Shown in pieces: positions 1 through 11,428 of a DNA stretch of 64,000 nucleotides. The notes beneath the pieces are model-generated. The model searched no databases and was not told the DNA's origin. It worked only from the letters and a program-made list of their open reading frames with translations. Position numbers and translations under genes: made by a program. Numbering within the stretch: the stretch's first letter is position 1; each line of letters begins with the position of its first letter. Source of the stretch: Emydura subglobosa (Eukaryota; Chordata; Testudines; Chelidae); NCBI GenBank assembly GCA_007922225.1, contig ML679956.1, forward strand, positions 71,726,111 to 71,790,110, read 5' to 3'.

Positions 1-182
1 GGAAGTAAGATGTAAATTATCAACAGTGACAGTGATAGCCACTGGAACAATTTACCAAGCATCATGGTGGATTTGCCATCATTGAGAATTTTAAAGTCAA
101 GATTGGATGTTTTTCTAGAAGTTCTGCTCTAGGAAACTTTTTCAGGGATGTTCTCTGGCCTGTATCATACAGGAGATCAGAT
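1..182 (+). repeat. CR1/L3-type LINE 3' tail, left part (interrupted)
   Basis: The text from GGAACAATTTACCAAG through the Ser/Leu-Pro codons and ACAGGAGATCAG matches the end of ORF2 and 3' tail of the L3-like LINE also seen near 18.3 kb (AGGAGGTCAGACTAG). The tail resumes at 571 after an inserted hAT element. Confidence 0.8.
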
Positions 183-570
183 CAATGGGTCTCAACCTTT
201 CCAGACTATTGTACCCATTTCAGGAGTCAGATTTGTCTTGCGAAACCCCAAGTTTCACCTCACTTAAAAACTACTTGCTTACAAAATCAGACATAGAAAT
301 ACAAGTGTCACAGCACACTGTTCCTGAAAAAATAGTTTACTTTCTCATTTTTACCATATAATAAATCAATTGGAATATCAGTATTGTACTTGCATTTCAG
401 TGCAGTCTATAGAGCAGTATAAACAAGTCTGTCTGTATGAAATTTTAGTTTGTACTGACTTTGCTAGTGCTTTTTATGTAGCCTGTTGTAAAACTAGGCA
501 AATATCTAGATGAGTTGATGGACCCCCTTGCAAGACCTCTGCATACCCCCAAGGGTCCATGTACCCCCTG
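183..570 (+). mobile_element. Non-autonomous hAT-like element inserted in the LINE tail
   Basis: It starts CAATGGGTCTCAACC, a one-step variant of the hAT-type terminus CAGTGGTTCTCAACC, and ends in GTACCCCCTG. The right terminal repeat (expected GGTTGAGAACCACTG) is mostly missing. GATCAGAT on the left and GACTAGAT on the right are a diverged 8-base target duplication, the size expected for hAT. No coding capacity is seen. Confidence 0.75.
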
Positions 571-616
571 GACTAGATGATCACAGTGGTCCCTCTGGCC
601 TTGGAACCTGTGAAAC
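571..616 (+). repeat. CR1/L3-type LINE 3' tail, right part
   Basis: GACTAGATGATCACAGTGG and CCCTCTGGCCTTGGAA continue the LINE tail broken at 182. Confidence 0.8.
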
Positions 617-2276
617 CTAAAGTATTGTTATACTTTCCATTACGTTTTCTTTACTTCCATTACTTTCTTTCAGGCCAATCCTGCGGGTTGTATAAATATA
701 TATGTGTTGCAGGGTGTTAAAATTAAAACCATTTCTCCCTTCATTGCTGTTGTTTTGAACGCTGCCCCAGCCGTGGCCTCCAGAGCTTTTGAAAATAACA
801 TTTACAGTAATATTTTTAACAGTTCCGTAGTATACATAACTCTAGCATCCTGGCAGGCCGCCCGGAAACTTGCTGAAAGTTAATGCTGTTGACTCTTTAA
901 AAGGAGAGATTTTTTCCGCTTGACTCTTTTTGCTTATTAAACTCTCCAGGCCCAGCATGTTGCTCCCTGAAAAATAAGGAAAGTCCCGATTTTAGCAAGG
1001 TTAGTTTGGATGGTTTTCTAACTAAGCCACATTTCAGGGGGGACCAGTGATTTGTACGTTGGTTAATTACATAGTCTCAGTGTACACACTGGCCAAGTTC
1101 AGCCTGTAGAATGAGGGTGAAGCACCTCATGCAAAATTTGTGGACTGCATTCGTTGCAGTAAATAATTATTTGTATTACAGTAGGGCCTAGAGTCTCCAA
1201 CTGAGTTTGAGGCTCCAATGTGTTGGGTGTGTGGGCCCCCCAATCCCAGTAAGAGAGAGTCCCAGGCCAGAAGAGCAGATGATCTAAATGGACATGACAC
1301 AGGGTGAGTGGTAAGAGATGTATAAGAGGCACACTGTTGTAACACAAGCCAGTTTGATGTTCAGTAGGGGCCTGATCCTGCAGTGTACAGATGCTTCCTT
1401 CTCCCGTTGGCCTCAGTGGAAGTTGATGGTGCTCGTTTCCTTGTAGGAGACATGCATCTCCTTTTAATGTCCAGCACCAGATGTGCAAAATGGTCAAGGT
1501 TCTGATGTCGGCTACAGTGCAAAGCCAGAGTTGCTGCATCTAAGCCAGAGTATCACCAGTGGCATCAATGAAGTTACTTCTGGTTTACACTCACCTGGTG
1601 CACAAAGGGCTGAAGGATGGTGGTTTGACCAAGTGTCACTGAAAAGCTGACATTCACTGAGCTGAAGGAGAGCAGAGTTCACACTGCTGCTGCTTTTATT
1701 GCTTGGCAGGAGGCATTTCTGCAAGGCTGAGTTATAGGCCAGTAGTTTGTCAGCTGTAAATCATTACAGCACCGGTAGAATTCACTGGTCATCAGAACAG
1801 TGGTGTGGAAGTCAGGAGATCTGGAGTAGGTTCCAAATGCTCACTGACTTTCTATGTAAACTGCCAGCACTTGAAAACTCTGATGGGGGAATCTGGTGAG
1901 AGGGTTTGGGAAATGCCATTACATTCCACTGATACACATTGGAATAAGAGAGATGTGTAAAAGGATATTGTAAAATGGCAATATTGTGATAAAAAACAGG
2001 GATTGGATCCTCCGTGGGGACTGCTTGTATGTATTGCTGGAAATCTGACGAAAGCAGCAGAATTTGTGATCTAATTCTAAGGGCATCCATTTTCATACAT
2101 TAAAAAAAGAAAACATGAAACCCTTGCATGTTTGCAGTGGAGTAAAGAAATACACATGGATGCTGGCTTGTTATTGTAGGTTGCTCGTGAGAACTGAACT
2201 GTGGGATCTCGATGGTTTATAATGGAGGAAAGCTATATAAAATCTGCATGTAATTTTTCAAGGTGAAAGGTCACAA
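617..2276. other. Non-coding stretch, nothing recognised
   Basis: I see no exon with family similarity and no clear repeat boundary. The longest open frames run through unremarkable sequence and look like chance. Confidence 0.5.
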
Positions 2277-2558
2277 GATGTTCTGAAGGCCAAGACTATA
2301 ATGGGGTTCAAAAAAGAACTAGATAAGTTCATGGAGGATAGGTCCTTCAATGGCTATTAGCCAAGATAGGCAGGGAGAGCTGTTTGCCTGAGGTTAGTAA
2401 TGGCCGGCGGGATGGATCATTTGATGATTTCTTGTTCTGTTTATTCCCGCATGTATTCCATGTATTCCAAGCATGTAGCATTGGCCACTGTCGGAAGGCA
2501 GGACACTGGGCTAGATGAACCATTGGTCTGACCCAGTATGGCTGTTCTTACGTTCACA
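2277..2558 (+). repeat. CR1 LINE 3' end
   Basis: It runs from GTTCTGAAGGCCAAGACTAT to GACCCAGTATGGCTGTTCTT and is the same tail as the one found inverted at 40136. The middle carries a short tandem-like expansion of GTATTCCAT near 2450-2475. Confidence 0.85.
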
Positions 2559-2814
2559 TAGGATCAGATTTTCAGGCAGGCATTTGTTTGATTTACTTGC
2601 ATGCACAGTTGTACAAATTGAATATTTGCATGGGAAAGTGTCTGTGTCCGTGTGTAGTTGGCCATTTTCAGATAGATATCCACGCTGTATATGCAATTGC
2701 GGTACTTATGTGCACAAACTAGGCATCCACCTTAATTTCCGAAAGCGTGACATGGACTTTGCAAACAGATGCAAAAAAGAAGTAGGTCAGATTCTTCCTC
2801 TTTCCAGCTAAGGA

Positions 2815-2862
2815 GCAAATCCAAATCCCATTGAAGTCAGTGGGAGTCTTTGGATCAGGCCC
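2815..2862. repeat. Short palindromic repeat (TGGATCAGGCCC family), shortened
   Basis: CCCATTGAAGTCAGTGGGAG followed by CTTTGGATCAGGCCC is the right arm and loop of a roughly 70-base palindrome found complete at 28247, 25507 and 46873. Confidence 0.6.
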
Positions 2863-3425
2863 TGAGGCAGATCCATTTATCTGAGATCTTCTCTGGTAGA
2901 GATATTAAGCTTTTCCATGTCCCTCACTTTTGTCTTTGTCTTGAAAGGTTATAGAACATACAGTCCTCAGTGGCTTTATATTCTCAGGTTAAAGAGTGCT
3001 GGTGCTCAAATAGGAAGCAACAATAGCAAAGGAATAACACACTTAGTGGCACATGTAAATTTCAGAGTATTTGCTGGCTTCTTATCTCCCTTCCTGCTTC
3101 TTTCTCTCAAAATAGGTTGGGTAAATATCCTGGTACTTGCCAGCACTAAGGTCCAAAGACTTAGATGTTTTTTAAAGAATTATATTTAGGTCAGATCTTG
3201 AAGTCACTCCTGTATTATCCATGGTTCTTTTAAGAGTTCTGATTTTGTAGCTTTTTTTAAAAAATAAACTTGATGGTCTGGGAGCTTTCAAAGCTCCTGT
3301 GTGTTACTGGTGGACTATCTTTTCTAATAGATGATGCGTAAGGATCCAAAATACAGGTCTGTTGCGTGGCACCCAAAACACTCATTGACTTTAATGGAAG
3401 TGTAGTCTGTGCAAGTACTACAGAA

Positions 3426-3652
3426 TCTAGGTTGGATATTAGGAAAAACTTTGTCACTAGGAGAGTGGTGAAGCACTGGAATGGGTTACCTAGGGAGGTG
3501 GTGGAATCTCCATCCTTGGAGGTTTTTAAGACCTGGCTTGATAAAGCCCTGGCTGGGATGATTTAGTTGGGGTTGGTCCTGCTTTGAACTGGGGGTTTGA
3601 TTAGATGACCTCCTGAAGTCCCTTCCAACCCTAATATTCTCTGATTCTATGA
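3426..3652 (+). repeat. CR1 LINE 3' end with ORF2 C-terminus
   Basis: The open frame encodes [20 protein letters not shown], then [14 protein letters not shown] and LDKALAGMI, the C-terminus of the CR1 reverse-transcriptase ORF. The tail ends in the ATTCTATGAT-type repeat typical of CR1. It is 5' truncated. Confidence 0.9.
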
Positions 3653-3744
3653 TCGGACCCCTGGATACAAATTATTAAATATATTAGTGAGAGGCTGATT
3701 AAATAGAAGGATTTTCTATATTTTATCAAACTACCAAGGGCTAA

Positions 3745-3965
3745 AACCTATGGCCAAGATTTTTTTTGTAAATAGGTACCTAAAGCCATATTTAGGCACT
3801 TAATAAATAGCTTGACTTTCAGAAATGCTAAGCACCCTACTGCTCTCACTGAAGTTTGCGTACATATCAGTTGACTTCAGGGGGATCTACTGGTTGCTAA
3901 GTGCCTCTAAAAATCAGATGTGTAAATGGTGTCGAACTATGGATTTCGAAGCATGACTTTAGATA
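3745..3965. repeat. Palindromic short repeat (TAGGCACTTA family)
   Basis: GGTACCTAAAGCCATATTTA with GGCACTTAATAA on the left and GCTAAGTGCCTCTAAAAATC on the right are imperfect inverted arms. The style matches other small AT-rich repeats at 22339, 34136 and 46550. Confidence 0.45.
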
Positions 3966-4370
3966 TCTACACACCTGATCTATTTCCACTTAGTCCATGG
4001 GAAGCTAATTGCCATTGCCATAAACAGGAGCAGGACTTTGCCCTATAGGATCAGTCTTGGACTTTGTAAATTCTCAGAGCTTACTACTGTGAGCAGAGAT
4101 AGTCCTGCTTGTTTGTTTTAGCTCTGACCAAATGCAACATGCTGGATTTAAAAAAAAAATAAAAATAAAAAAAATCTAGATCTGCATCTATCAGAGAGGA
4201 GGTTTGGGGACAGCTGGAGGGGGGAGTGATGGGGAGAGGGAGTCTGGGATTGTTGTGGGAAGACAGCCTGCCTTGACAAATGCGTTTTGTTCTCTGGTAC
4301 AACTCCCTCCGCCTGCAATCAGCCACCCATATCCTGGCTTCCCCCTTATGACAAGGCAGCTGTAACAGGG

Positions 4371-4597
4371 GAGGATGGTCCAGTGGTTGAGCCCCTAGGC
4401 TGGGACCTGGGAAGCCTGGATTCAATTCCATAGAACTGACGCTCTGCCATAGAGTCCCTCTGTGTCCTTCCCAGTCCCTTAGCCGTTGTGTGTCTCAGAT
4501 GCGTGTACCTCACAGGGGTGTTGTGAAGATAAGTACATTAAATATGGTGAGGGGTTCTTATGCTACAATAGGGGTACAATAGGTAGGTAGTCTACAC
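4371..4597 (+). repeat. MIR-like tRNA-derived SINE
   Basis: The head GTCCAGTGGTTGAGCCCCTA and GGATTCAATTCCA resemble tRNA A and B boxes. It is followed by the MIR core (CCTCTGTGTCCTTCCCAGT) and the tail GTGTTGTGAAGATAAGTACA. Confidence 0.7.
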
Positions 4598-4600
4598 GCA

Positions 4601-5307
4601 GGCTTGGTCTACGCTACAGAGTGAGGTCGACCTGACGTCGACCTAATAATGTCAGTCTACACACTCCAGCCTTGCTCCCGCCTATGTAAGTGTCCTGCTA
4701 CACCGACATAAAAACTCCACCTCCATGAGAGGCCTAGGGCTTATGTTGGTGTAGTCATGGCGACGCAGTGTCCATGCAGACACTGCAAGTTGCTTACATT
4801 AGCTGTTGGCTGTCATTCTTGTCGATTTCACAGCTCTGTGCTCCAACCCTGGAACTGGGGGGTGGACGGGTGGCTCCCTGCTCTGGGTAGGCGGGTGGTT
4901 CCCTGCTCCCAGCCGGGCTGCCTCTGGACTTTCCATCCCACTCCCTGTGAGGAGCCCAGGAGCTGCCTGGACTCTGGGCGTGGAACTCCCCGCCACTGGG
5001 AATGGGTGGGGCAGCAGGGCTCTTAATATTAGTTTAGGCAGCAGGGCTCTCAGAGGCAGGGAGCAGGGAACCGAGATCCCAGAGGAGGGGCTTCAGCAAG
5101 ATGCTGCGTGCAGAACTGGGAGCCCAGGCTCTCAGCCCCCCACACTTGCCCCTCTTAAGTCCTGGTGAGCACGCACACCATTGACAGAAGGAAGGCAGTG
5201 TGAACGCAAACCACCGTAATAATTACACAGTAGGGCACAGTAATTGCTGCGGTGGTTGTAAGTCGGCCTAACATAGGTTGACTTAAGTTTCTAGCGTAGA
5301 TGTGCCC
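4601..5307. mobile_element. PIF/Harbinger-like MITE
   Basis: The ends GGCTTGGTCTACGCTA and, inverted, GGGCACATCTACGCTA are terminal repeats of the same type as the Harbinger element at 35420. Flanking triplets are GCA and TCA, a possible degenerate 3-base duplication. Several CGAC/GTCGAC steps lie near both ends. The interior is GC-rich with no transposase. It sits at the tail of a MIR-like SINE. Confidence 0.7.
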
Positions 5308-5329
5308 TCAGTGGTAGAGGGTTGCTTTG

Positions 5330-5460
5330 AGGCCACTGATTAAACGTATTTTACAAAGTGGGTAAGTATAATTATTTCCATTTTACAGATGGGGAAATGG
5401 AGGCACAGCAAGGTGAGTAGCTAAAGTTTGTACACAAAGTTGAGACCGTACCTCTGGGAA
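5330..5460 (+). repeat. MIR-like SINE, 3' half
   Basis: CATTTTACAGATGGGGAAAT and GGAGGCACAGCAAGGTGAG are the usual MIR/CORE-SINE 3' segment. Confidence 0.6.
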
Positions 5461-5616
5461 GGGCAGAGCTTGTCCCATTCCTATCAAAATAAATTGCCTC
5501 CATAAACAGGGCAAAAATGGAAACCTGTTTGCTAAAGAGCGATCCAATCAAACGTCTGCACTAATAGCTGCTGTGCTGGAGTTCACTTGTAAATTCTGTC
5601 TGTATTATTATTGCAG

Positions 5617-5696
5617 GGTGGACACTTGTGAGTGAAGGACGAGGTGAGAGTGTCTGTGACCGGTGGAATGGAGGCCTGATGTAGATGCAAACATGG
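5617..5696 (+). other. Candidate first coding exon of the MAP3K gene (ends ATGG before a GT donor)
   Basis: The first certain coding exon begins in phase 1 with AT, so the exon before it should end in ATGG to give Met-Asp. Here a pyrimidine-poor but usable acceptor (TATTATTATTGCAG) is followed by 80 bases ending in AAACATGG and then a GTAAGG donor. The ATG has A at -3 and G at +4. Against it, three further ATGs lie just upstream (5668, 5679, 5685); the first two are closed at once by stops, the third is out of frame. The surrounding DNA shows no CpG-rich promoter. It is a guess from splice grammar only. Confidence 0.25.
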
Positions 5697-8375
5697 GTAA
5701 GGAGTGGGTTCCGCTGGAGCGACTGACTCTGTCTCTAACAGGTGACTGTGGGTTAGTGTACCTGACAAAACAGCCCAGAGCAGGAGAATCTGCAGAAATA
5801 GCTTTGATCAACATGCAATGGATTTGCTCTCTTGCCTTCCAGGCAACAAAAGAGTCCCAAAGGAAACACCGCTATTGGTGTCTTTGTGGTCTTACGGGCA
5901 AGTCACTTCAGCTCTCAGGGCCTCTGTTTATAGTGCAAGCTCTTTGGAGCAGGGACATCCTTGCTATGTACCTGTATGTCAGATGGGACCTCAAGGTCCT
6001 ACTGTAATGCTAAAAAATAATGAATTGGCTAGTGTATATGTGCATCACTGCCCTCTACTGGATGGAATATGCTCAATTGTGTGTCCTAAGCCCGATATTG
6101 CTCATGGAGGTCTGCCTTTCACTCAAGTAGTAGGAGTCTATCGTTCTGGACATAGAGGATGATCCCGATTTTATGCATGCTGTAGCCATGAAGATCCAAG
6201 TGGCAAGGACTTGTGGCACAGTGAAGTTCTAGGCAGCCATGGTTTTGTAACACTGATGCATTGCGCACTGGCCGTGTGCTTGGTGCTGTATCAGTGACAT
6301 TTTAAAAAAAAGGTTAAGGGAGTTGGGCAGCTGGTTCCCACTGACTTTTAATGGGCATTAACCTAACTCCTTAAGTCTCCTTTGAAATTCCTACCCTATG
6401 TGTAGAGAGAAATCACAGCACCTCCATCAGGAGCTTGCAATCTAAATCCATTGCAAAGAGCTAAGACATAGATAGAGGACTCAATATTGTTGTGGCACTG
6501 GTATGTGTATCTGTCTCCCTGGGTGGTCAACTACTCAATGGCGTCACAGGAGAAGTGAGTTTTAAGGAGGGTTTTGAAGGAAGAGAGAGGAAACAACCCT
6601 GTGCTGCAATTGCTGTGGGCTTCTTGGCTCAGGATAAAATACTTCTTTGATGGCATTTATGGGCTTATAATCCCAAAAATCCAGACAAAACAAGTACAGG
6701 AAAGCTCTTTGCAAAGTGAACACTATTTCAGTGAAAAAGATGAACTGAGCTCTTCCTAAATGCTATGTAAACCAATGGGCCAACTTACCAGCTAATGCAT
6801 CCAGTAATACATCCAACAGTAGCAGAATTTCAGCCCCTCTTCTCTATGGTTGTTTTATTTCTCCAAATCAAAACCGCTCAGCACAGATCAAGCCCTTAAA
6901 CCACGTTCTGTTTTCTGCAATTCTCACTCTCTAACTGACCTTGGGTTGTCCTTTGTATTTCCCAGGTGGGCTGGGTCTGAGTTGCATGCTCGCATCATGT
7001 GACCTCTGGAATAATTCCCATCACCTAGGGAGGTGGGTTATACCTGGCACAGGTGAGGCTGAGCCCCACTCTTGTAAAGGGCTAGGTCACCCAAAGACAT
7101 GATCTCACAAATGTAGGGGAGTAGAGGTCCTGGGAGATTAATGATTGGAGAAGGAGCCTTCACTGTGAAATCCAGCCCAAGACAGAATTGTAGGGCTGCT
7201 GAAATTGGAAGAATGTTTCATTTATTTCTTCCCCCTCCATTTCATCTCCCTCCCATTTCCCCATTGTAAACGGGGAATAAAGGGGAGAAAAGTGCCGTCT
7301 TCCTCCTCTTTTGCTTTTTCCTCCTTTATTTATTATGATAATTTTTCTTTCTGTGGGAAAAATGGGGTTGGAGAGAAGGCATTATTTTTAAAGTAAAAAA
7401 TGTTAAAGGGGAGAAACTGAGACAAACATTTTTAATTTAAAAATATTCATGGGGGGGTGGAGGGAGAGAAGCAAAATATTCAAACAACTGTGAAAATGTT
7501 CATTCTTTGCTATATTGGGGGAGGGGGAGACAGAAAATGTTGACCCGCTTTAGTTGTTACCTTCTGATGATTGATGTGCAGTGAGTTGGCAGCTTCAATC
7601 CAATCGTTAATTGACCAGCTATTTGAGGACTTTCCCTTTTACTGGAATTTTGGTGAGTGAAAGCTATGGGCTAAGCCTGGGATTTAGATCCCTCTTCATT
7701 GTGTGAATGTGGCTGGGTTAGATCTTAACAGTGCCCTTCCATCTGCTGGGTGCTCCATACCTGTGGCTGCTTTGATCTGTCTCCCTGGGTCTGTACACAC
7801 CTCTTGCATATATGAACCTTATTGTAACATAAGTGCACTGTCCACACACAGGCAGTTAGAACTGCCAGGCTGCAGTGGTCAAGAACACAATGTGAGCATA
7901 ACTCTAGTCTCAATGGCCCAGTTGTTTGGGCGGGATGGGTACAAGATATACAGAATAATTACTGCCTTGCTAAGTTGTTGCTTTTACTGCCCCATTTACT
8001 TTCCTCTCAGAGTCACTAGACTATGGGAGTTTATATGTGGGTGCACTGAAACTGCAGAGAGGTGAAGGGAAGGTTAATGTTTAATCTACAGTGGGTGGGT
8101 GTTTTATTTTTGTGATCTACACCAGGTGATGTTTTGAAGAATAACTTATTATCCATGTCTGAGCACTGTAATCGTATACCTCAGCAGCACTATTTAACAC
8201 AGCTGCATCTCCGAAATCCTGACTTAGATTTCTTTTTAAATTTAAAAGAAACAACCACCCCAGATGCCTTGTAAGGAAAATCATTAGCACAAATGAGGTA
8301 TTCAGTAACTTAGATTTCATCATAACCCCATTTTCCTGTGTTTCAAAGAAGCAGCATTGCCCCTCATAAATAGAA
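5697..8375. other. Non-coding, nothing recognised
   Basis: There is no supported exon or well-bounded repeat. Purine-rich and T-rich runs near 7200-7520 explain the local open frames. Confidence 0.5.
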
Positions 8376-8480
8376 AACAGGATATGAAGTCGGAGGATCT
8401 GGTTTCTCTTCTGGCTTTGTCACTTATATACTGTGTGACCTTGGGCATGTTACTTAATGTTTGTGCCACATTTAGTTAGC
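8376..8480 (+). repeat. MIR-like SINE fragment
   Basis: TCTGGCTTTGTCACTTATAT and GTGTGACCTTGGGCATGTTA are the MIR core. Confidence 0.7.
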
Positions 8481-11185
8481 TCCATGCTAATGATATCTCT
8501 GAAGAATGGATGTTTGTGTAGACGACACAATACAAATATAAAAAATCATCAGTAATGAACTTTTCAGAGGCATTTCAAAGAGACTGTGTGACCTAGCAGT
8601 TAGAGCAGGGATCAGGGAACTTACACCAGTGCATCTCCAGTGGAACTCGGGGCAGAACTTTTTATTTCCAGCTCTTACCCTGGACAAGTGACTCAGGCCC
8701 TGATTCCTCCTAGCCTTACAACCCCTCTGCACCAGGTTGTGTAACCCACAGACTTGTATGTCAGCATTTCATTTCATGTCTTTATTTTTAAGCCCAAAGA
8801 GTGGGAGAGAAGCAAGGGGGATGGGGGAGGGCACATGGATTTTAGTTTGACTCCTGTGTTTCACTGCATAGGTGCGGGACAGGGCAACTTAGTTAGAAGG
8901 GCCCAGAGACCTCACAAGGAGAGTGAATGGAAGTTATTGGGCATGCTCCACAGCCGATTCTGAAGCTGGGAGGGTGGGGTTCTGTGGAGGTCGAGCAGTC
9001 TAGCAGGTCCCAGGCATTCACCACCTGAGAGCTGACAGTCTGAGTCAAGGAGGTTATAGATATGGGCGTTGGAGACAGCCCTGCGGGCGCAGTGGGTGAT
9101 CAGCATACAGCCGAGAGATGTGCCTGCTGTGCGAGTTGGGTCCCAATACCTTTTCCACGTTGGATACAGGTGACAATTTCCCAAAGCTCACTGGAAACCA
9201 AGGAGAGAGCTGGCTGTTGGCTCAGGGACCGTAACTGCTGCTGGCCATGAGGCTCTTTGGACTGTGTCCCTGAGGAGGTTCTGAGGTGATTGGAGGGTGC
9301 AGAGAGGCTGCCGTTCTCCTTGGTTTCAAGTGACATGCACACACCTTTTTGAAGGCCCCCCTGGTAGGACAGAGACATCATCTGTGTGACAAGATCGGAG
9401 CGGAGTGGGTCTGTGCATTCTGAAGTATAAAAGTGTGTGTGCTCTGTTGAAGTCTTGCCCTGAAATATATGCAACAGCATCAAAGTAGGAAGTCCATAGT
9501 AAGAACACCAGCCAACTTACTGCCTGAGAGCTTTGGTTTAATAGTTACTCATAAGTATGCCAAATACTATTTACAGCAGGATTTGTGTGTGTAGGTACTA
9601 ATTTATTTCTTTGTGCGTACTAAGAAATGGTATCTCTTTGAAGCTGACTGGGAACTGTTCACACCCACATTCAGAGGTTTGCATATCATAGCCCTGAGGT
9701 TGAACTCTGTGTAGTACAGAACCATGGCCTGGGATTCAGCAGAGACGTAAGCTGAGGTGCAGAAAAAGGGGAGTGTGAGAGTTGTTCATCAAAATGGGTG
9801 AGCAAGTATAAATCGCCCCCTCTGCTACCACCAGGGAATGCCCTTGATGCGGGAGATCCTCTGTGTTGGCGCACACAGTCAACTCTGTGTCACCTTTGGG
9901 TGCAGAGAGAGTTCCAGGGTGGGCTGGCAGAAGGTGAGGCAGGTAGGGATGGGACTGTGGAGCAGCCACTGGTGATTTCGTCCCCCTGCAAAGCTCCGTA
10001 GGAGCTGTTGAAGCAGAGTGGAATCGGAGGGTTAGTTCAGTCTGTGCAATGCGTAAAGCAGGCACAAAATACCTCCCTTTGTCTGCATAGGAGCCTACAA
10101 CAATGCAGGTGTGAATCTACTCTTTAATTTTTCTGTGCTTCAGTTTCCCCATTCTAAAATCGAGGCCATGCCTATCTGTTTTTTGTAAAGGGCTTGTTGA
10201 TCCTCCTGTGATCGGAGCTAGAAAAGTGCAGAGGATTTGTAGTATTGTTCCATGTCTCCCACGATTTTTTGCCAATTAATAATATTTGTGTTTAGGCAAG
10301 CACGTCCTTCCTCCCAGATCCTGTACTCCTCTGGAGTCCTCCCGCATATCTCGTGCACTCTAAACTCCCGCTGAGTGGGGTACCCAGCAGTGCGGGATCA
10401 GCCCAGTAATGCTGTATTTGGGACAACTCAATTATTGCCCTGGCAACAGATTGTGAACTCTCCAACCCAGGACTGTGGCTTCACTGTAGTGTTGAGCATT
10501 AGGGGAAGCCCGGCTGGGAGGGAAAAAGAACCCTTTATGAGAGCACAAATACCTTCAATGATAGCAGAGGGAGCTCAGGAAAATAACCAGCCAGCTACAT
10601 TTCTGTGTAAACATTTTTCTTCTTTCAAGTCTGCTCCAGTGTCACATTCCTTCCTTAAGGGTCCGATCCTGCATTCCTCCCCCACTCAGAGTTCCCACAG
10701 AAGCCTGAAGGTTCTAACTTGAATCTACAAAAGATAAAAATGAAGACGAAGACTCTTGCAAACTTTCCCGTTAGGCTCTGATCCAGCAGGTTACTTATGT
10801 ATGGCTGTAAATTCTGTAGGATCCCATGGCTTTGATAGGGTGGTGTTGAGTGTCATTTGAAATCTCTGTGTTTTCTGGATATGCCTCCAATCCTCATGGT
10901 GTGGTCCTCTCTGTATGCTAGCTCTGTGTGCCTCTGCATAGCATAAGGAACAGGCGTGTGCTCTGTGCTGTTAATGTTTAACTGAGGTTGGAGCCCTGAA
11001 GACTGGGTTAACTTTCATTTACCTTCCTTGGACTGAGGGATTCCAAAGTGTGTTGCTCAGTGGTATAAGTGCTATTTTTTCACACACAGAGATTTGCTAA
11101 TTGAACGGTCTCTAGGTCATTTGACAGATTTTTGAGGTGGTGAATAGCTTGTTATGCAAGGACTTCTGTAATCCTGGGCATTCAC
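8481..11185. other. Non-coding, mostly unassigned
   Basis: There is no supported exon. A MIR-core scrap (CTTCAGTTTCCCCATTCTAA) is visible near 10140. The rest is unassigned. Confidence 0.45.
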
Positions 11186-11222
11186 CTCTCTGAATAATAA
11201 TAATAGTAATAATAATAATAAT
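11186..11222. repeat. (AAT)n microsatellite
   Basis: AATAATAATAATAGTAATAA continues as AAT units, with one interruption, just before a MIR-like SINE. Confidence 0.9.
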
Positions 11223-11224
11223 AC

Positions 11225-11428
11225 CTAGCTCTTTTCATATGTCCATTTCAAATCACTTTACAAAGGAAGTCCAGTAACACTAGTCCCCATTTTACAGATG
11301 GGGAAAAGTGAGGCACAGACAGGTGATGGGATTTGCCCAGGGTCACCCAGCAGGCCAGTGGCAGAGATAGAAATAGAATTTAGGTCTCTTGTGTCCTAGT
11401 CTAGTGCCACTAGGCCATCCTCAGGAAT
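11225..11428 (+). repeat. MIR-like SINE, 3' portion
   Basis: CCATTTTACAGATGGGGAAA, GAGGCACAGACAGGTGATGG and CAGGCCAGTGGCAGAGATAG follow the standard order of this repeat. Confidence 0.75.

Noticed and set aside
4757..5168. GC-richer block with open frames, considered as a promoter or CpG island
   Set aside because: It is the interior of a Harbinger-like MITE bounded at 4601 and 5307.
7205..7520. Possible small gene in the T- and G-rich stretch
   Set aside because: Low-complexity composition explains the open frame.
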